Source of the DNA: Afipia sp. OHSU_II-C1
Lineage (GTDB): Bacteria; Pseudomonadota; Alphaproteobacteria; Rhizobiales; Xanthobacteraceae
Reading direction: 5' to 3'
Assembly (NCBI RefSeq): GCF_000497575.1
Contig: NZ_APJI01000004.1
Coordinates: 248,001 to 312,000 of the forward strand
Length of the DNA: 64,000 nucleotides
Under the pieces are notes generated by a model. That model searched no databases. It saw only the letters and a list, made by a program, of their open reading frames with translations, and had not been told where the DNA came from. Positions 23,756 through 33,152 of this stretch are shown in pieces. The first letter of the stretch is position 1, and the number at the start of each line of letters is the position of its first letter. The position numbers and the translations under genes were made by a program.

Positions 23756-24550
23756 ATGCTTGTCGACAGTCACTGCCATCTCGACTTTCCGGACTTTGCG
23801 GACGATCTCGATGCGATCGTCAAGCGCGCTGAGGCCGCAGGCGTTGGCCGTATTGTCACCATCTCCACGCGGGTGCGGAAGGTCGATGGATTATTGAGCA
23901 TCACAGCGCGGTTTCCGAATGTCTATTGCTCCGTAGGCACCCATCCGCACAACGCGGATGAAGAGGACGGCATCACCCCTGACGAACTGATAGCGCTCAC
24001 AAGGCATCCAAAGGTGGTGGCGCTGGGCGAAGCGGGGCTCGACAATTTCTACAAGGATGGATCGCCTGAAGCGCAGGAGCGGGGCTTTCGTGCTCACATC
24101 GCGGCGGCGCGCGCGACCGGATTGCCGCTGGTGATCCACACTCGCGAGGCCGATGAGGCCTGCGGCCGCATCCTTGAGGATGAAATCGCGAAGGGGCCGT
24201 TCAAAGCCGTGCTGCATTGTTACACAGGCGGACGCGAACTTGCGATGAAGGCTATCGGGCTTGGGTTGTCGATTTCCTTCACCGGAATCCTGACGTTCAA
24301 GAACTCGCAAGCGATCCGTGACATCGCTGCCGAACTGCCCGCGGACCGCATCATGGTGGAAACCGATGCGCCATACCTCGCGCCGGGGAAATTCCGCGGC
24401 AAGCGCAATGAGCCGTCCTTTGTCACGGAGACTGCAAGGGTGCTGGCGGAAACACGCGGCGTTTCACTCGACGAGATCGCGCAGCAAACCACGGAAAATT
24501 TCTTCCGGCTGTTCGATAAAGTGCCGCGCCCGGACGCAAAAGCTGCATGA
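23756..24550 (+). CDS. tatD: TatD-family deoxyribonuclease
   Basis: A 264-residue metal-dependent hydrolase of the amidohydrolase fold. Metal ligands are His6 and His8 in DSHCHLD, Glu in ALGEAGLD, His in VIHTREAD, His in LHCYTGG and Asp in VETDAPYLAP. TatD enzymes are 3'-5' exonucleases linked to DNA repair and turnover. The start is five bases after metG, and the stop overlaps the next gene as ATGA, so metG, tatD and the MBL gene form one unit. Confidence 0.93.
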   Translation: MLVDSHCHLDFPDFADDLDAIVKRAEAAGVGRIVTISTRVRKVDGLLSITARFPNVYCSVGTHPHNADEEDGITPDELIALTRHPKVVALGEAGLDNFYKDGSPEAQERGFRAHIAAARATGLPLVIHTREADEACGRILEDEIAKGPFKAVLHCYTGGRELAMKAIGLGLSISFTGILTFKNSQAIRDIAAELPADRIMVETDAPYLAPGKFRGKRNEPSFVTETARVLAETRGVSLDEIAQQTTENFFRLFDKVPRPDAKAA

Positions 24551-25347
24551 CGGTGATACTGACAATCCTCGGCTCCGGATCGTCCGCCGGCGTGCCGCGC
24601 CCCGCGCTTGGTTGGGGCGCATGTGACCCGAACAATCCGAAGAACCGCCGCCGCCGTTGTTCGCTGCTGGCCGAAAAGGGTGGCGCCAACGGCCTGACGC
24701 GCGTCCTGATCGATACCTCGCCGGATCTGCGCGAGCAGTTGATCGATGCCAACGTGGATCATCTCGAAGCGACGTTCCTGACCCACGAACATGCCGACCA
24801 GACCCACGGCATCGACGACCTGCGTTCCGTCGTCCTGCATCAGCGCAAGCGGATTCCTGTCTACCTGAACAAATCCACGGCCAAGGATATCCTGACGCGC
24901 TTTGCCTATTGCTTCGAGCAGGCGCCCGGCAGTGACTATCCGGCGATCCTCGAAAAGCGATCAATCGAGGCCGGTGAAACCGAGCGAGTCGAGGGGAAGG
25001 GCGGCTCCCTCGCCCTGACCGCGTTCCTGGTTCAGCACGGCAACATACCGGCGCTCGGTTACCGCATCGGCAATGCCGCCTATACGCCTGATCTCCACGA
25101 CATTCCGCCGGAGAGCTTTCCCGCGCTGGAGAACCTCGATCTGTGGATCATCGATGCCCTGCGCTATGCGCCGCATCCGAGCCATCTCAGTCTCGACGAC
25201 GCGCTGTCGTGGATTGCGAAATTCAAGCCGCGCCGCGCGGTTCTGACCAACCTGCATTCGGATCTGGACTACGACGTGCTGCAAGCCAAATTGCCGCCGG
25301 GTATCGAGGCGGGCTACGACGGCATGCGTCTGGCGATCGAGGCCTGA
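24547..25347 (+). CDS. MBL-fold phosphodiesterase (PhnP-like)
   Basis: A 266-residue metallo-beta-lactamase-fold protein. It starts with the strand-turn ILGSGSSAGVPRP and an insertion containing CDPNNPKNRRRRCS, as in PhnP (phosphoribosyl cyclic phosphodiesterase). Metal ligands are in THEHADQTHG, with further His residues in VQHGNIPALGYR and RYAPHPSH and the last in LTNLHSD. No phn genes are nearby; in many bacteria this gene follows tatD, and its substrate is not established. It converges with the acyl-CoA synthetase gene three bases away. Confidence 0.85.
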   Translation: MTVILTILGSGSSAGVPRPALGWGACDPNNPKNRRRRCSLLAEKGGANGLTRVLIDTSPDLREQLIDANVDHLEATFLTHEHADQTHGIDDLRSVVLHQRKRIPVYLNKSTAKDILTRFAYCFEQAPGSDYPAILEKRSIEAGETERVEGKGGSLALTAFLVQHGNIPALGYRIGNAAYTPDLHDIPPESFPALENLDLWIIDALRYAPHPSHLSLDDALSWIAKFKPRRAVLTNLHSDLDYDVLQAKLPPGIEAGYDGMRLAIEA

Positions 25348-25350
25348 GGT

Positions 25351-27000
25351 TCAGGCGGAAATCGCCTTCGCAGAATTGGCCTGATCGCGCAGCGCGAATT
25401 TCTGGATCTTGCCGGTCGACGTCTTCGGGATCGCGCCGAACACCACTGACTTCGGTGATTTAAATCCCGGCAATATGCCCTTGCAGTAGCTCAGGATTTC
25501 CGCCTCGGTTGCGCTGGCGCCTTCCTTGAGTTCGACGAAAGCGCAGGGCACCTCACCCCATTTCGGGTCCGGCTTGGCGACCACGGCCGCGAACAGCACG
25601 GCCGGATGCTTGTACAGGACGTCCTCGACCTCGACCGACGAGATGTTTTCACCGCCCGAGATGATGATGTCCTTGGAGCGGTCCTTGATGATGACGTAGC
25701 CGTCCTTGTCGAGCACGCCGAGGTCGCCCGTATGAAACCAGCCGCCCTCGAAGGCTTCCCTGGTCGCCTTCTCGTTCTTCAGGTAGCCCTTCATGACGAT
25801 GTTGCCACGGAACATGACCTCGCCGATGGTTTCGCCATCGCGCGGCACCTCGCGCATCGTTTCCGGATCGAGCACCGTGACGGCTTCCTGGAGCGGATAG
25901 GGCACGCCCTGCCGGCGCTTCAGCTGGGCGCGCTGGTCTGCCGGAAGCTCGTCCCAGCCGGGTTGTTCGGCGCAAACGGAGGCGGGGCCGTAGACCTCTG
26001 TGAGGCCGTAGACATGGGTCAGCTTGATGCCGATGCTCTCGGCGCCCTCAAGCACGGCTACCGGCGGCGCCGCGCCCGCAATCAGTCCCACGACGGGCTT
26101 CGCCGACTTGCCCTTGGGAGCATCCGGCGCATTGATCAGCGTGTTGTAGACGATTGGCGCGCCGCACATGTGGGTCACGCCGTGAGCCTTGATCAGCTCG
26201 AAAATCTTGGCCGGATCGACCTTGCGCAGGCAGACATTGACACCGGCCGACGCTGCGATGGTCCACGGGAAGCACCAGCCGTTGCAGTGAAACATCGGCA
26301 GCGTCCAGAGATAGATCGGATGCGTACCGAGATTGCCCGCGAGGATGTTGCTGACGGCGTTGAGATAGGCGCCCCGATAATGCGTGACGACGCCCTTAGG
26401 ATTGCCCGTGGTGCCGGACGTGTAGCCGAGCGCGATGGCGTCCCATTCGTCGTCCGGCGTCAGCCACGCGAACTCCGGGTCACCGGACGCGACCGCCGCC
26501 TCATACTCGAGTTCGCCAATGCGCTTGCCGCCGGTAAACGCCGTGTCGTCGACATCGATCACCAGCGGCTTTGGACCCTTCATTAGACCAAGCGCATCTG
26601 AAATCACGCCGGTGAACTCGGGATCGACCAGAATGACCTTTGCGCCGCCATGGTCGAGCTGGAATGCGATCGAGGCCGCATCGAGCCGGATATTGAGTGC
26701 GTTGAGGACGCCACCGGCCATGGGCACGGCGAAATGGACCTCATTCATCGCCGGAATGTTCGGCAGCATGGCCGCGACGGTGTCACCACGCCGTATACCG
26801 CGCTGAGCCAGAAACGAAGCAAAGCGCTTGCAGCGCTCATAGGTCTGCGCCCAGGTAAATCTGAGGCCTTCATAGACCGCGCTGGTGTGATTTGGATACA
26901 CGCTGGCGCTGCGGGCCAGGAAACTCAGCGGCGACAAAGGGACATAGTTGGCGGCGGTTTTGTCCAGACCGGTGCTGTATTGGCCCTGATCGCTGCTCAT
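25351..27000 (-). CDS. Acyl-CoA synthetase
   Basis: A 549-residue AMP-forming ligase that activates a carboxylic acid to its acyl-CoA. It has the AMP-binding P-loop YTSGTTGNPKG (near 194-204), the adenine motif GLTEVYGP, the core GWFHTGDLGVLD, and the C-terminal PKTSTGKIQK with the catalytic Lys. Length and cytosolic character match the medium-chain or long-chain branch (FadD/AlkK-like). Nothing in the sequence fixes the chain length. The ATG at 27000 has GGAGTC upstream. About 350 bases of regulatory DNA precede it. Confidence 0.88.
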   Translation of the reverse strand: MSSDQGQYSTGLDKTAANYVPLSPLSFLARSASVYPNHTSAVYEGLRFTWAQTYERCKRFASFLAQRGIRRGDTVAAMLPNIPAMNEVHFAVPMAGGVLNALNIRLDAASIAFQLDHGGAKVILVDPEFTGVISDALGLMKGPKPLVIDVDDTAFTGGKRIGELEYEAAVASGDPEFAWLTPDDEWDAIALGYTSGTTGNPKGVVTHYRGAYLNAVSNILAGNLGTHPIYLWTLPMFHCNGWCFPWTIAASAGVNVCLRKVDPAKIFELIKAHGVTHMCGAPIVYNTLINAPDAPKGKSAKPVVGLIAGAAPPVAVLEGAESIGIKLTHVYGLTEVYGPASVCAEQPGWDELPADQRAQLKRRQGVPYPLQEAVTVLDPETMREVPRDGETIGEVMFRGNIVMKGYLKNEKATREAFEGGWFHTGDLGVLDKDGYVIIKDRSKDIIISGGENISSVEVEDVLYKHPAVLFAAVVAKPDPKWGEVPCAFVELKEGASATEAEILSYCKGILPGFKSPKSVVFGAIPKTSTGKIQKFALRDQANSAKAISA

Positions 27001-27355
27001 GTCCCTGACTCCTTAATTTGTCCGACGCGGTGAGCACCAACGGCGTCTGCCGGTCAGACACGTGCATCGTTCTACAATGACAGTTCACGCGGTCAATCAT
27101 CTGGCCGATGTCTAACGCGGATGAACCTCACGGGCCTGCCTGACGCCAGGCGAAGAGGCCGGGACAGCCGCATGCACCGGAGAGGAATGCCTGGCCGTTA
27201 CGCGAAGTTTTTCAGATGTAACCCGACATACCTTGACCATTTTATCGAATATTTGATCGATCATACTGGAATTGCTGATATATAATATATTCCATAATAT
27301 ACCTTATGCGAATCGGAGGTGTGGCCTTTGATCTATGGCGCTCCAGACCGCCCGG
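27001..27355. other. Intergenic region with AT-rich island
   Basis: 355 bases between the acyl-CoA synthetase start and the glucosidase end. The part at 27220-27305 is strikingly AT-rich for this chromosome, with TATAAT at 27281-27286, several ATAT runs and a perfect palindrome TGATCGATCA (27254-27263). It probably holds the synthetase promoter and a regulator site. No gene or terminator is convincing. Confidence 0.5.
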
Positions 27356-28948
27356 TTATCCTAGCAGTCCTACGACAAGCCCCTCTGAGGCCCGGAGAGC
27401 CAATCTTTTGGGTATGGCCTCGCCTTGGCGATCCATAAACGTCGACAGCAGAATTTGCCCGTGCAGACCAGCCGCATCGAATTCTGCAGACACACACCCG
27501 AAGTTCAGCGCAACGAGAGACCGCTGATCCTGATGCTCGCGCTCGAACACCAATAGCGCCTCAGCGATACTCACGAGCTTGTATGTACCGAGCGCAAGCT
27601 CGGGCCGTTCGCTGCGTAACCTGATCAGCGCCCGATACAGGCTGAGCATGGATCCGGTATCATGGCGCTCAATGGCAACGTTGTCAGCGCCAAAATTCCG
27701 GTCCAACGGCAGCCAAGGCGCGGCAGTGCTAAAGCCGGCATATAGCGTCGAATCCCATTGCATGGGCGTACGACAACCGTCGCGGCCGACTCCGAGGCCG
27801 GGTACATTTTTCTCCCAGGGATCCCTCACCTGATCCGGCCGGATTTCGACCTGCGGCATGCCGATCTCGTCGCCGTAGTACAGCGTAGGCGTCCCGCGGA
27901 GCGTCAGCAGCAGCATTGCCGCGATGCGCGCCTGATCGCCGCCCACGCGGCTGGCGATGCGCTGGCGGTCGTGATTGCCAAGTACCCAGTTCGGCCATGC
28001 ACCTGCCGGCAGTGCGGCTTCGTAGTCGCCGACGAGTTTGGCAATGGTGCGCGCATTCCACGGCGTCGAGATCAGCGCGAAGTTGAACGGCAGATGCGCA
28101 CCAGCCAGATCACGGCCATAGTAGGTTACGAGCTTGTCCAGTGGCAGATAGATTTCGCCGATCAGAACCCGGTCGTCGAACTCGTCGATGACCCTGCGCA
28201 TCTCAGCCACGATCTCGTGGACTTCGGGCCTGTCGGCCGAATACAGCGGGATCAGCTGCTGATAAGGCTGCTGCCCCGAAATGAAGTCTGGGTTTGGCGG
28301 ATTATCACGCAGCAGATCATCCTTGATCAGATGCCACATCACATCGACGCGAAATCCGTCGACGCCACGCCGCAGCCAGAAGCGCATGACGTCATGCATC
28401 GCACGGCGGACGTCGTGATTGCGCCAGTTCAGATCGGGCTGGCTACGCAGGAACGCGTGATAATAATACTGTCCGGTATCCGCATCGAATTCCCATGTGC
28501 TGCCGCCGAATTCGGAAAGCCAGTTGTTGGGTGGGCCGCCCTCACCCTTGGGGTCGCGCCAGATGTACCAGTCGCGTTTCGCGTTGGCTCTCGAACTGCG
28601 GCTTTCAATGAACCAAGGATGCCGGTCGGAAGTATGGTTGGGCACAAGATCGAGAACGATCTTCAGTCCAAGATCATGCGCGGCCACAACCAGTGCATCG
28701 AAATCGTTGAGAGAGCCGAACACCGGATCGATCCCGGTATAGTCTGCGATATCGTAGCCGAAGTCTTCCATCGGCGACGGAAAGATCGGCGACAGCCACA
28801 GCGCGTCGACGCCCAGTTCACGCAAGTAAGGCAGCCGCTCGATAACGCCGCGGAGATCGCCCACGCCATCGCCGTTCGAGTCCTGAAACGAGCGCGGATA
28901 GATCTGATAGAGGATTCCAAACCTCCACCAGGCGAAGTTTTCATGCAT
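27356..28948 (-). CDS. GH13 alpha-glucosidase
   Basis: A 530-residue glycoside hydrolase of family 13 (maltase or oligo-1,6-glucosidase group), hydrolysing alpha-glucosidic bonds of short glucans. The barrel starts IYQIYPRSFQDSNGDGVGDL. Conserved region I is LVPNHTSD, the nucleophile is Asp202 (GFRVDVMWH), the acid/base Glu265 (LIGEIY), and the stabilising Asp327 with His326 (LGNHDRQR). The C-terminal beta domain follows. There is no signal peptide, so it acts in the cytoplasm. No sugar transporter is adjacent. Confidence 0.9.
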   Translation of the reverse strand: MHENFAWWRFGILYQIYPRSFQDSNGDGVGDLRGVIERLPYLRELGVDALWLSPIFPSPMEDFGYDIADYTGIDPVFGSLNDFDALVVAAHDLGLKIVLDLVPNHTSDRHPWFIESRSSRANAKRDWYIWRDPKGEGGPPNNWLSEFGGSTWEFDADTGQYYYHAFLRSQPDLNWRNHDVRRAMHDVMRFWLRRGVDGFRVDVMWHLIKDDLLRDNPPNPDFISGQQPYQQLIPLYSADRPEVHEIVAEMRRVIDEFDDRVLIGEIYLPLDKLVTYYGRDLAGAHLPFNFALISTPWNARTIAKLVGDYEAALPAGAWPNWVLGNHDRQRIASRVGGDQARIAAMLLLTLRGTPTLYYGDEIGMPQVEIRPDQVRDPWEKNVPGLGVGRDGCRTPMQWDSTLYAGFSTAAPWLPLDRNFGADNVAIERHDTGSMLSLYRALIRLRSERPELALGTYKLVSIAEALLVFEREHQDQRSLVALNFGCVSAEFDAAGLHGQILLSTFMDRQGEAIPKRLALRASEGLVVGLLG

Positions 28949-29149
28949 AGGTCACGCCGAAGGGGTCGATGTTCAAGGCTATCTGCAATCTCCACATAGT
29001 CTCAAGGGAAAGTGGCTGGCAACATCGCTTGAACCCGACTCACCTAATGCCGATAATTCAGTTGAGGAATCGCGTGATGGGGTCGGCGTGACATAAAACT
29101 CTCACATTGAGATTCGCTTGCCACTGAGGCGCTCGAGTAGAAGTACAGG

Positions 29150-29716
29150 ATGTCACAGCGGCAACCACGCAGAGCAGTACAGTTCACCCCGGATACGCGG
29201 CGCTGGACTGTCATGGTAATCGTCCTGATCGGCTCGCTCGGCGTTTACGCCGTCGAACGCTGGATGCGGGCACCGGACGCCCCGGTCTCGGGCAATGCAT
29301 TCGTGGCCGATGGCGACACCCTGACGATCGCCGGCACGCGGATTCGTCTCATTGACATCGATGCCCCTGAACTGGATCAGACCTGCACCGATGCTCAGGG
29401 ACGCGACTGGCCATGCGGACGGCAGTCATCTGCCCAACTGCGCAGCCGTATCCGCGGCCACAATCTCACTTGTCAGCCGAAATCGATCGACAAGTTTGGG
29501 CGCACGCTGGCGACCTGCACCCTGCCCGACGGCACCGACATCAACGGCTGGATGGTCCAGCAAGGCTGGGCTGTCACATCAGGATTTGCGAACGTTTACA
29601 GCGCCCAACAGGATGCTGCGAAATCCGCCAGGCGCGGATTGTGGGCCGGGACATTCACACCGCCGCGCGAATGGCGGCACCAGCATCCGCGCACGGATGA
29701 TCATCACAAGGAGTAG
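29150..29716 (+). CDS. Thermonuclease-family (SNase-like) nuclease
   Basis: A 188-residue protein with a membrane anchor or uncleaved signal (about 21-36, VMVIVLIGSLGVYAVE) and a staphylococcal-nuclease-like domain. It has the metal and catalytic part DGDTLTIAGTRIRLIDIDAPE, with Asp, Arg and Glu in the expected places, a second conserved Arg in GRTLATC, and the C-terminal helix AKSARRGLWAG. Two Cys pairs (CTDAQ/CG and CQP/CTL) suggest a periplasmic fold with disulfides. ATG 29150 follows AGGA. DNA or RNA cleavage is likely but not shown. Confidence 0.85.
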   Translation: MSQRQPRRAVQFTPDTRRWTVMVIVLIGSLGVYAVERWMRAPDAPVSGNAFVADGDTLTIAGTRIRLIDIDAPELDQTCTDAQGRDWPCGRQSSAQLRSRIRGHNLTCQPKSIDKFGRTLATCTLPDGTDINGWMVQQGWAVTSGFANVYSAQQDAAKSARRGLWAGTFTPPREWRHQHPRTDDHHKE

Positions 29717-29731
29717 CGAAGTCCCTGCGTC

Positions 29732-29983
29732 TCAGCTCGCTTTCGCCAAGCACGGCTGCTCCCGCAAATGCCGCTCGGTCGAAGCCGGATACTTCCGCAA
29801 CATCGCTGCCGGTCTGACAGGCCGCGGGACGAAGTTGCCGCCGCAGTTCGGGCATGCGCCGCCGAATACGGTATCAGCGCAGGTTTTGCAGAACGTGCAT
29901 TCGAATGTGCAGATCACTGCCTCACTGCTCTCCGGCGGCAGGTCCTTGTCGCAGCATTCGCAATTCGGCTTGAGTTTCATCAT
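29732..29983 (-). CDS. DUF1272-family small zinc protein
   Basis: An 83-residue protein with six cysteines in CxxC pairs: CECC near the start (PNCECCDKDLPP), then CTFECTFCKTC and CPNCGG. This is the pattern of the DUF1272 domain, thought to bind zinc. The C-terminus is Pro/Arg-rich (FVPRPVRPAAM). Start 29983 (or 29980) follows GGGAG; a longer frame opens at 30040. It converges with the nuclease gene. Function unknown. Confidence 0.8.
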   Translation of the reverse strand: MMKLKPNCECCDKDLPPESSEAVICTFECTFCKTCADTVFGGACPNCGGNFVPRPVRPAAMLRKYPASTERHLREQPCLAKAS

Positions 29984-30119
29984 ATGACGTCTCCCGGTGC
30001 GCGGCCCGTCGAGCCTATTCGGCTGCTGGATCTGGTGCAAGGCAGCCGAGCGGCAGCGGCTGCTTGCGCCCTATCGGCTTTTCATCTTACCTGCGACGAG
30101 AAAATGTGAGGAAGCCCAA

Positions 30120-30953
30120 ATGTCGAATGTCGAAAGAGTACAGGACGCCCGCGCAGCCGAGCCGGAAGTGCTCTATGCGGTCGACGGCAACATCGCCACG
30201 ATTACGCTGAATCGCCCGGAGAGGTTGAATACGATCTCTCGCCCGATGCTGGCGCAGCTCGGCCAACTGCTCCTGCAAGCTGACAACGATCCCGAGGTGC
30301 GTGCCGTCATTCTCACGGCGACCGGGCGCGCCTTCTGCGCCGGACTGGATGTGGGCAGTGCATCGAGCGGCACTGGCATCGGCTCGCAGAGTGACGCCGA
30401 CGGCGCGCGTACAACGCTTGACCTCAAGACCGCGCCTCCAACGATCCTTTTCAATATGGAGAAGCCGACGATCTGCGCGCTCAATGGCGCTGCGGCCGGT
30501 TACGGCATGGACACTGCGCTGGGTTGCGATATCCGCATCATGGCCGAGAGCGCAAAGTTCGCTGCCGCGTTCGTCAAGCGTGGCATCGTGCCGGAGTCAG
30601 GCGGGACATGGTTTCTGCCGCGCATGCTGGGCTGGGCCAAGGCCGCAGAGATCATCTTCACCGGCCGCACGCTCTCGGCGAAGGAAAGCCTTGAGATGGG
30701 TTTGACCAATCACGTCGTCCCGGACGCCGAACTGATGCCGCGCGCTCGCGCCCTCGCCGCCGAGATCGCCGCCAATGCGCCGCTCGCGGTTCAATCGGCC
30801 AAGCGCATGATGCGTGTCGGCCTCTCGGAAAACTTCAACGATCATGTCCATCACGTCTTCCTGCAACTGCTGCCCCTGATGCGCACTCAGGATTTCCGTG
30901 AGGGTCTGGCCTCCTTTCTCGAAAAGCGGCCAGCCGACTTCAAGGGACGCTGA
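30120..30953 (+). CDS. Enoyl-CoA hydratase/isomerase
   Basis: A 277-residue crotonase-fold enzyme. Oxyanion-hole residues lie in GRAFCAGLDV and NGAAAGYGMDTALGCD, and the catalytic-type Glu is in GIVPESGGTWFLPR. A second Glu corresponding to the standard hydratase pair is not obvious in the GMDTALGCD segment, so an isomerase or a hydratase with a shifted residue is possible. ATG 30120 follows AGGAAG; a longer frame opens at 29997. It could act with the acyl-CoA synthetase of this window, but they are not in one operon. Confidence 0.87.
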   Translation: MSNVERVQDARAAEPEVLYAVDGNIATITLNRPERLNTISRPMLAQLGQLLLQADNDPEVRAVILTATGRAFCAGLDVGSASSGTGIGSQSDADGARTTLDLKTAPPTILFNMEKPTICALNGAAAGYGMDTALGCDIRIMAESAKFAAAFVKRGIVPESGGTWFLPRMLGWAKAAEIIFTGRTLSAKESLEMGLTNHVVPDAELMPRARALAAEIAANAPLAVQSAKRMMRVGLSENFNDHVHHVFLQLLPLMRTQDFREGLASFLEKRPADFKGR

Positions 30954-30955
30954 AG

Positions 30956-31513
30956 CTACGTCACGCCCAATCGCTGGTCCCTGTCGCGCAGCCAGCGGAT
31001 CGCAGGCAGCGTCAGCAGCACCATCACGGCTTTGCCGACGATCTGGCCTGCGAGAAACTGAAGGCTGCCGAAAGCGAGCCACAGAAAGAGCAGCGAGTCC
31101 GCAACAAGTCCGACAAGGCTGCTCGCCGCTACGGCGAGCACAAGCCCGCGCTTTTGCAGCGGTGTGTAGACTGCGAAATCCGCAAGTTCCGACAGGAGAA
31201 ACGCGACTGCCGATGCGACCACCAGCGGCGCCGGTGCGAACGCCGCAGAGAGCACTGTCCCTGCTCCAATCGCCGCCAATCCATAAGTCACGCCGAGCCG
31301 CCTCTGCACAAGATCGCGCAGCACCAGCGCAAGACCCGCCATCAGCACACCGCTTGGCGCCATCAAGCCGGGTGCCACTGGAATAAGACATGGCCCGTCC
31401 GGCGGGCACAGCGTGCCGACGTGCTGGATCAACCAATTGGCGACCGGAATGCAGGCGATATAGGCCGATAGAAATATCAGGCCTTCCGTGCGAAACCGTT
31501 GCGCAAGCGTCAT
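30956..31513 (-). CDS. VUT-family queuosine precursor transporter
   Basis: A 185-residue membrane protein with about five to six hydrophobic segments (LIFLSAYIACIPVANWLI, VVASAVAFLLSELADFAVY, LVLAVAASSLVGLVADSLLF). It belongs to the YhhQ/VUT group, importers of queuosine precursors such as preQ0. The conserved FLLSELADFAVYTPLQ stretch is typical. It overlaps the stop of queC as TGATG, so biosynthesis and salvage of the same tRNA modification are co-translated. Its stop is two bases from the end of the enoyl-CoA hydratase gene. Confidence 0.82.
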   Translation of the reverse strand: MTLAQRFRTEGLIFLSAYIACIPVANWLIQHVGTLCPPDGPCLIPVAPGLMAPSGVLMAGLALVLRDLVQRRLGVTYGLAAIGAGTVLSAAFAPAPLVVASAVAFLLSELADFAVYTPLQKRGLVLAVAASSLVGLVADSLLFLWLAFGSLQFLAGQIVGKAVMVLLTLPAIRWLRDRDQRLGVT

Positions 31514-32238
31514 CACGTTTCGGTCTTGGCTTTCGCGGCGTATGTCGTCCAGCCTTTGGCGCGCAGGCTGCATGCCGGGCACTCGCCGCAGCCGTAACCC
31601 CAGTCGTGCCGTGCGCCGCGCTCACCGAGGTAACAGGTGTGGGAGTGTTCAACGATCAGATCGACCAATCCCCGGCCGCCGAGTTCTTCCGCCAGCGCCC
31701 ATGTGTCACCCTTGTCGCGCCACATCAGCGGTGTGTGCAATTCGAATGGACGCGCCATCCCGAGATTGAGCGCCACATTGAGCGCCTTGATGGTCTCGTC
31801 CCGGCAATCGGGATAGCCGGAGAAATCCGTTTCGCACATGCCGCCTACGATGTGGGTGATGCCCCGTCGATAGGCCAGCGCAGCGGCAAAAGTGAGAAAC
31901 ACCAGATTGCGGCCCGGCACGAACGTATTGGGCAGGCCACCCTCACCCATTGCGATTGCCGTGTCGCGCGTCAGTGCGGTTTCGGAAATGTCGCCGAGGG
32001 TCGGAATGTCCAGTGTATGACTTTCGCCGAGTCTGGCCGCCCACTCGGGCCGAAGCCTCATCATCCCGTCGATCAGCTTTGCACGGCTTTCAAGCTCAAC
32101 GGCATGCCGCTGGCCATACGAAAATCCGATGGTCTCCACGCGCTCAAAGCGAGTCAATGCCCACGCGAGGCAGGTGGCGGAATCCTGCCCGCCGGAGAAA
32201 AGCACAAGAGCTGCGTTGTTTTGGCCTAATTCCGTCAT
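31513..32238 (-). CDS. queC: 7-cyano-7-deazaguanine synthase
   Basis: A 241-residue enzyme of queuosine synthesis converting 7-carboxy-7-deazaguanine to preQ0 with ATP and ammonia. The PP-loop is [12 protein letters not shown] near the N-terminus. The zinc site is formed by the Cys residues in TCYLGERG and [16 protein letters not shown] 32238 was chosen for its match to the family start; a longer frame opens at 32373 but would add 45 residues with no similarity. Coupled to the queuosine transporter downstream. Confidence 0.95.
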   Translation of the reverse strand: MTELGQNNAALVLFSGGQDSATCLAWALTRFERVETIGFSYGQRHAVELESRAKLIDGMMRLRPEWAARLGESHTLDIPTLGDISETALTRDTAIAMGEGGLPNTFVPGRNLVFLTFAAALAYRRGITHIVGGMCETDFSGYPDCRDETIKALNVALNLGMARPFELHTPLMWRDKGDTWALAEELGGRGLVDLIVEHSHTCYLGERGARHDWGYGCGECPACSLRAKGWTTYAAKAKTET

Positions 32239-32332
32239 GGCACTGCACTTAGCACCCGAACACCGCGCCGCCAATTGTCTCGGGGCCGTCGTTACGGCAT
32301 AGAGGGGAAGCTCCTCATGCCCATGGTGCGCC

Positions 32333-33148
32333 ATGCCTCCTTCCCATGACATCTCCAAACTCCTCGACATCATGGCGGCGCTGCGTACGCCGAAAACCGG
32401 GTGTCCGTGGGATCTGGAACAGACCTTTGCGACGATTGCCCCCTACACCATCGAGGAGGCCTATGAGGTTGCCGAGGCGATTTCCCGTGACGACCTTGAT
32501 GACCTGAAGGAAGAACTCGGCGATCTGTTGCTTCAGGTTGTGTTTCATTCACGGATGGCCGAGGAGAAAGGCGCCTTCGCGTTCGGCGATGTGGTGAACG
32601 CCATCACGACCAAGATGATCCGGCGGCATCCGCATGTATTCGGGGAGAAAGCCGGGCGTATGACACCCGAAGAGGTGAAGGGTCTGTGGCACAGCATCAA
32701 GGCCGAGGAAAAAGCCGAACGCGCGACTTTGCGCGGGGAAGTTCCTGACGCAAAGCCCGGCCTGCTGGAGAAGGTGAAAAAGAGCCAGCCCGCTCTCGCT
32801 CGCGCGATGGACTTGCAACGCACCGCTTCGACCGTCGGCTTCGACTGGAACGACCCACGTGCGGTACTCGCCAAAATTCGCGAGGAAGCCGATGAAATCG
32901 AGGCCGCGCTGGATAGCCGCGACCAGGCGCATATTGCCGAGGAGACCGGCGATCTTCTGTTCGCTGTGGTCAACCTGGCGCGCCATGCCGATGCCGATCC
33001 GGAGATGGCCTTGCGCGCGACCAACGCGAAATTCGAGCGGCGCTTTGCCTATATCGAGCGAACGCTCGCATCGCGCGGTTCATCGCTCGAAGAGGCGACG
33101 CTGGCGGAGATGGACGCGTTGTGGAACGAAGCCAAGACTGAAAAATAA
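32333..33148 (+). CDS. mazG: Nucleoside triphosphate pyrophosphohydrolase MazG
   Basis: A 271-residue protein with two MazG domains in tandem, hydrolysing NTPs and dNTPs to the monophosphate. Domain one has [23 protein letters not shown] and the metal-binding EELGDLLLQ. Domain two has EEADEIEAA and [12 protein letters not shown]. Length and layout are as in E. coli MazG; no toxin-antitoxin partner is present. It converges with hflX, stops four bases apart. Confidence 0.94.
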   Translation: MPPSHDISKLLDIMAALRTPKTGCPWDLEQTFATIAPYTIEEAYEVAEAISRDDLDDLKEELGDLLLQVVFHSRMAEEKGAFAFGDVVNAITTKMIRRHPHVFGEKAGRMTPEEVKGLWHSIKAEEKAERATLRGEVPDAKPGLLEKVKKSQPALARAMDLQRTASTVGFDWNDPRAVLAKIREEADEIEAALDSRDQAHIAEETGDLLFAVVNLARHADADPEMALRATNAKFERRFAYIERTLASRGSSLEEATLAEMDALWNEAKTEK

Positions 33149-33152
33149 CGTC

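Noticed and set aside
27758-28999. 413-residue frame antisense to the GH13 glucosidase
   Set aside because: Shadow frame; no homology features and it lacks a ribosome binding site.
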